A stretch of 8,344 bases of DNA from Lachnospiraceae bacterium (GTDB lineage Bacteria; Bacillota; Clostridia; Lachnospirales; Lachnospiraceae), in the NCBI GenBank assembly GCA_029068665.1, contig JAIECC010000295.1:1-8344 (forward strand), given 5' to 3'. Every line of letters starts with the position of its first letter. Positions within the stretch are counted from its first letter, which is position 1. Below are positions 6,001-8,344 of this stretch, in pieces. The position numbers were made by a program, and so were the translations under genes. The notes under the pieces were generated by a model. It was not told where the DNA came from, did no database searches, and was given only the letters and a program-made list of their open reading frames with translations.

Positions 6001-8344
6001 AACGGTACCATCCCCTTTTATAATACCAGACTTATCAATTAAATCCGGAACACTTAACTGCACATACCGTTCTGCATCTGCAGGAACCGGAGTCGAATTC
6101 ATGTCGCTAATCATTTCTGCATGATTCTTAAATCCGACCCAGTCATACTCCGACTCATAATTCGGATTTACTCTGGTTACAACCGTAATGATCTTCTGGT
6201 TGTTCAAACTGTCAAACGCAAACTTCAAAGTTCCTCCGGCAGCATTAGAACCTGCTGCTAACGGTACAGATGCACTGACAAACTTCATCATATTTGAGTC
6301 AAAGGTATCGGTTACTACTACATTGGTCAAGTCCTGCTTTGCACTGTTTACTACAATCTGCCAGGTAAAGGTCTTTGTAATAGAATTGTAATCCTGACAG
6401 CTTTTTGTCAGCAGCGGCAACCCATTCACATAAGCATCCTTGTGTACATTATATTTTCCGCCAGTCAGCGTTGCCGTATTCTGATAAGTGCTTTGTGTGA
6501 AATCGGTAACCTTTGTTTTATAGGTTATGGTAACCGGAACCTTTGTTGATGAGTTAAAGCTCACCTGGAATCCATTGCCGGAAGTCGATACCGTTCCGGC
6601 AGAAGCAGAAATCGATCCATCAATCAATTCCAAGCCGGTTCCAAGGGTATCTTTATATGTAGTTCCATTTAATTCCAGCTTTTCCCGATTTAAGGTTACA
6701 GTCCATGTAATATTTCCATCTGCATCAATGGCAGAACCGGATTTGCTAACCATATCCGGTGTAATTCTTACGCTTCCGTTTGATTCTACACCGTTGGTTC
6801 CATCACTTGGGTTAAATACTGCCGTATTATTTACCAGGGCACTTGTATTTTCAGTAATTGAACTGCCAAATAGAGTCTCATCATAATAAGTACAGAATTT
6901 CACATTGGTACGGTAGTACGGATGACAGTCAGTTACTTTTATATCAACCTGAGTTGCTCCATCTGCTGCACTGGTACTGACGGTTCCCTTACCTCCATCC
7001 TTGTTCACAGTCGGATACCCAGGGACTGCTGCATAAGTCAATCCTGCCGGCAGGGTATCATGAATTACACCATCTAAGGTTTCCCGGCCATTTAAGCCCA
7101 AAGCTACTGTCCATTCAATATAGTTTCTTCCATTGACTGATATTACCTGAGCGCCGGATTTCTGGATAAATACATCACCAGGCTCTTTATCTTCCTTGCT
7201 TTCATTGGAATCCGTTGTATCAATATGGACATCAAAGGTTCCCGTTTCGGTCGGGAACTTAATATCTGCATGCTTTCCACTCTCCTGCATATCCTCACTA
7301 AAGCCGCCTGCAAATCTTACATAGAACGGCACAAGTTTATTGCTACCAATCGTATCTGTATCAAACCGGAAGGTCAGGGTTCCGTCCTTGGATATATGAA
7401 CGGTTCCGATGGATTTACCGGTAGCCGGATCCTCTAACGGATGATCCGCCTCCACGTCTACTCGGATGGTATCCGGAAGCCGATAGGTATAAGTTTTGTT
7501 CTTGTCGATTGCCGTACCATTTCCCAGCACAAAGTTCAGCTCCATATTAATTTCCGCATCATACGGAATATTAAAACTGTCATTTTGTGTCAGTTCTACT
7601 ACTGTAGTCGTTCCGTCTTCATTCTTATAGGAGGCCTTCAATCCAATGTTCGGTAACGTAATGGTAGTATTATCAAAAATATCGGTTCCTCCGGCAGCAA
7701 GGGCAAGGGGTACATCCTCTCCCACGATCTCCGGCATCGATAAATCAGATACCGCCTCCTCAGGTATCATTTCCTCAGATAGGTCTTCCCCATCCTCCTC
7801 CGTCAGTGCAACATTCATAGATGACACAGAATTCGTAATGGTGATTCCCCTGCTGCTATTGGAAGCCAGAATCGGAAAATAAACCATACACTCCGCATTT
7901 TCTTCCGAAGACACAGCCGGAATCCTGCCATACAGTTCCAGATTCGCTGTAGTGTCAGCATTCTCCAACACCCTCTCATTGAAACGCAGGGTCATAGTCG
8001 TATCTGAAGTAGTCATGCTGCCAATCTCTACTCCATTACTATCCAATATCGATGTGGTTCCCTGTCCAGTGGTTACCATACCATTTGGCAGGGTATATAC
8101 ATAGTTTGTTTCCGTAATCTCACTGGCCGGATTTGTAATCTGGACAGTCAGAGCCACGGCAATTCTACCCTCGGCAGGCAGATAAAGCCGATCCTCAGGC
8201 AGGCTCAGAATATCCTTCGAGACAAAGCCCCCCTCTTCCGTATATTGGGCAATAAAATTCAATGCAGTCATTCGAACTGCAGACTGACTATTGCCGCTTA
8301 AAATCTCTTCGTTTGCTTTCGCAACCTTCACATCCATCGGAAGC
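1..8344 (-). CDS. Giant LPxTG-type cell-wall-anchored adhesin with CnaA- and CnaB/SpaA-type isopeptide domains (partial at both ends)
   Basis: One minus-strand frame is open through all 2781 complete codons of the window. The translation is a modular surface protein. Two Ig-like head domains are followed by five domains of CnaA/DUF11 type with a WTV motif and a DTLP-like motif. Sixteen CnaB/SpaA domains come next, each with a first-strand Lys and most with a motif like ETxAPxGY. A VPKTG motif, a hydrophobic helix and a short tail end the visible part. The family role is sortase-dependent attachment to peptidoglycan and surface adhesion; the ligand cannot be told from sequence. The signal peptide and start are missing beyond 8344. 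The first Met near that end (8335-8337) is not a credible start: no Shine-Dalgarno sequence precedes it and no signal peptide follows. The stop lies left of position 1. No pilin YPK motif is seen, so a monomeric stalked adhesin is more likely than a pilus shaft subunit. Only about ten cysteines occur outside the membrane segment. The gene symbol is unknown. Confidence 0.96.
28..111 (-). other. C-terminal sortase sorting signal: VPKTG plus transmembrane segment
   Basis: VPKTG is encoded by 111-97 and followed by Asp-Arg. A hydrophobic run rich in Leu, Gly and Ala, from Met (88-90) to Trp (28-30), would span the membrane. The tail that follows has two Lys among its first three residues (27-19), then Glu-Ser-Phe-Asp-Phe-Phe up to the window edge. 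The order of motif, membrane helix and basic residues is that of a class A-like or housekeeping sortase substrate, which is cut between Thr and Gly and joined to the cell wall. Val replaces the usual Leu, a variant common in Clostridia. The tail is longer and more aromatic than the usual few basic residues, and its end is not in the window. Confidence 0.93.
142..2655 (-). repeat. C-terminal half of the stalk: eight CnaB/SpaA domains of the WxS subfamily (R9-R16)
   Basis: Eight diverged domains of about 98-113 residues lie end to end: R9 2655-2359, R10 2358-2041, R11 2040-1723, R12 1719-1402, R13 1401-1099, R14 1098-760, R15 759-466, R16 465-142. The shared order is: a first strand with xSKQ or xRKxD; (E/L)(V/L)PGAxL or a related LxGAxL; a central WxS, absent from R12 (FTS) and R16 (FVS); YxLxExxAPxGY; AExIxFxV; DGxI; and a last strand like VIMQD. 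The first-strand Lys, the Glu before AP, and the last-strand Asp match the isopeptide triad of CnaB folds. These domains lack the TT-x-x-G-x-V-x-F hairpin of the upstream subfamily. R14 has Glu in place of the last-strand Asp. The repeats are diverged in DNA and protein, so they are an old array and not a recent tandem expansion. The nearest Pfam family is probably SpaA (PF17802), named from memory of its pattern. Confidence 0.9.
163..177 (-). other. Internal LPLTG sequence in the last CnaB domain
   Basis: Leu-Pro-Leu-Thr-Gly followed by Asp is encoded 17 codons upstream of VPKTG. It fits the canonical LPxTG consensus better than VPKTG does. It lies just before the last strand of R16, which carries the putative isopeptide Asp at 142-144, and it is about 25 residues from the hydrophobic segment. 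By position it is probably part of the fold and not the working sorting site, but it could be exposed if R16 is not locked. Confidence 0.5.
2659..5184 (-). repeat. N-terminal half of the stalk: eight classical CnaB/SpaA domains (R1-R8)
   Basis: Domains run R1 5184-4879, R2 4854-4552, R3 4545-4252, R4 4251-3982, R5 3981-3697, R6 3690-3340, R7 3330-2953, R8 2952-2659. The typical order is GSxTIKKxx, LSGAxFxLY, TTxxGxVxF, GxYYVxETxAPxGY, and a last strand ending in Asn or Asp. The triads are complete. The Lys codons are at 5158-5160, 4831-4833, 4522-4524, 4228-4230, 3952-3954, 3667-3669, 3295-3297 and 2923-2925. The Glu comes from the ETxAP motif. The acceptor is Asn in R1 and R3-R7, and Asp in R2 and R8. 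R1 is joined to R2 by a short Glu- and Pro-rich linker (about 4875-4846). R4 has GKAGY in place of APxGY. R6 lacks the GY after AP and has an insert. R7 carries a long insert before its last strand. The fold is known to form stiff, protease-resistant stalks. Confidence 0.92.
5185..7182 (-). repeat. Five CnaA/DUF11-like isopeptide domains (D3-D7)
   Basis: Five tandem domains of about 113-146 residues: D3 7182-6778, D4 6780-6442, D5 6441-6058, D6 6057-5620, D7 5619-5185 (boundaries approximate). Each starts with a Lys, mostly as KSG. Each then has a strand (x)W(T/Q)(V/I) followed by an Asp in DTL, DTF, DVL or DEL, a segment like (L)xYxxGS, and an Asn near the end in NTA, NHA, NDV or NRV context. 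The Lys codons are at 7159-7161, 6742-6744, 6403-6405, 6031-6033 and 5596-5598. The Asp codons are at 7057-7059, 6649-6651, 6307-6309, 5941-5943 and 5494-5496. The Asn codons are at 6826-6828, 6478-6480, 6124-6126, 5692-5694 and 5278-5280. Lys-Asn bonding with a catalytic Asp is the pattern of CnaA-type adhesin domains. All five triads look intact. D7 ends in a serine-rich joint (about 5211-5188) before the CnaB stalk. Confidence 0.82.
7201..7690 (-). other. Second Ig-like adhesin-head domain (D2)
   Basis: About 160 residues form a beta-rich domain. The pattern is a strand ending in YTYRLPD, then an IGTVxI strand, DGTLTFRFD, and a closing VRFAGGF strand. This order (LPD/LPN, then IGT or IGS, then a TFxF strand) is typical of the SDR-like or bacterial-Ig head domains that sit at the N-terminus of Gram-positive wall adhesins and bind host or bacterial ligands. 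No Lys/Asn isopeptide triad of the downstream type is evident. A hydrophilic linker rich in Asp, Glu, Ser and Lys (about 7218-7174) joins it to D3. Family assignment is by pattern only, and the ligand is unknown. Confidence 0.6.
7705..7803 (-). other. Acidic inter-domain linker between head domains D1 and D2
   Basis: The 20 residues coded by 7800-7741 contain ten Asp or Glu, and three more acidic residues follow within the next nine (7740-7714). No basic residue occurs in this stretch. The segment has no visible beta-strand pattern and is followed by a small Ala/Leu/Gly-rich patch (about 7708-7687). It is most simply a flexible charged hinge between the two Ig-like head domains. A metal-binding or electrostatic role is possible but unsupported. 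Confidence 0.6.
7804..8343 (-). other. First visible Ig-like adhesin-head domain (D1), near the N-terminus
   Basis: About 180 residues precede the acidic linker. The pattern resembles D2: a strand of alternating hydrophobic residues (VALTVQI), NYVYTLPNG, then an IGSM strand, a TLRF strand, and a final ITITN-type strand. The similarity to D2 in the order YTLP, IGS/IGT and TxRF suggests the two heads arose by duplication and then diverged strongly. The segment before it (8343-8281, with an alternating Lys/Ala pattern) may be the end of a mature N-terminal region. The signal peptide must lie beyond position 8344, so more domains could precede this one. Confidence 0.55.

Noticed and set aside
6527..6886. 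Plus-strand open frame of 119 codons
   Set aside because: It is antisense to D3-D4 of the giant gene. Its composition is that of a reverse-complement shadow, it has no recognisable domain, and the minus-strand frame has clear conserved motifs throughout.
78..7882. Other plus-strand open frames of about 60-97 codons, some overlapping each other
   Set aside because: All are antisense to continuous coding sequence. They are scattered, overlapping and without motifs.
8335..8337. Met codon near the right edge as a possible start of the gene
   Set aside because: The few bases upstream show no Shine-Dalgarno sequence, the frame stays open to the edge, and what follows is not a signal peptide, which a sortase substrate needs.
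1..8344. Pilus backbone subunit instead of monomeric adhesin
   Set aside because: No YPK(N)-type pilin motif was seen, and the length is far above that of pilin shaft proteins. A pilus tip role cannot be excluded without neighbouring genes.

Overview
The whole window lies inside one very large gene on the minus strand. Read from position 8343 down to position 1 in codons that begin at plus-strand positions 1, 4, 7 and so on, there are 2781 consecutive sense codons with no stop. Neither end is present: the start codon and signal peptide lie beyond position 8344, and the stop codon lies to the left of position 1, probably only a few codons away. I found no second gene, RNA gene, mobile element, CRISPR array, promoter or terminator. 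The plus-strand open frames are antisense shadows of this gene, and no stretch is intergenic.

The product is a giant, sortase-anchored, multidomain surface protein (adhesin or stalk type). From N to C terminus it has: two Ig-like adhesin-head domains (about 8343-7804 and 7690-7201) separated by a very acidic linker; five CnaA/DUF11-like domains (7182-5185), each with a Lys...Asp...Asn isopeptide triad; a serine-rich joint; and sixteen CnaB/SpaA (prealbumin-like) domains. The CnaB domains fall in two subfamilies, R1-R8 (5184-2659) and R9-R16 (2655-142). A short linker, a VPKTG sorting motif, a hydrophobic segment and a short tail follow. Domains are numbered here from the N-terminal side: D1-D7 for the head and CnaA region, R1-R16 for the CnaB stalk.

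The sequence suggests a moderate-to-low-GC Gram-positive Firmicute. A Lachnospiraceae-like gut Clostridia member is my best guess, because the PKTGD-type sorting signal and long SpaA arrays with a WxS motif are common there. This is inferred from style and is not proven.

Functionally, the N-terminal head would contact a ligand. The CnaA and CnaB domains would form a rigid, protease- and force-resistant rod held by up to about 20 internal Lys-Asn/Asp isopeptide bonds. The C-terminus would be linked to peptidoglycan by a sortase. The points most worth a second look are a second, more canonical LPxTG-like motif (LPLTG) inside the last repeat, one stalk repeat (R14) with Glu at the isopeptide acceptor position, the coordinated change of subfamily and of acceptor residue (Asn to Asp) half way down the stalk, and the acidic linker in the head.
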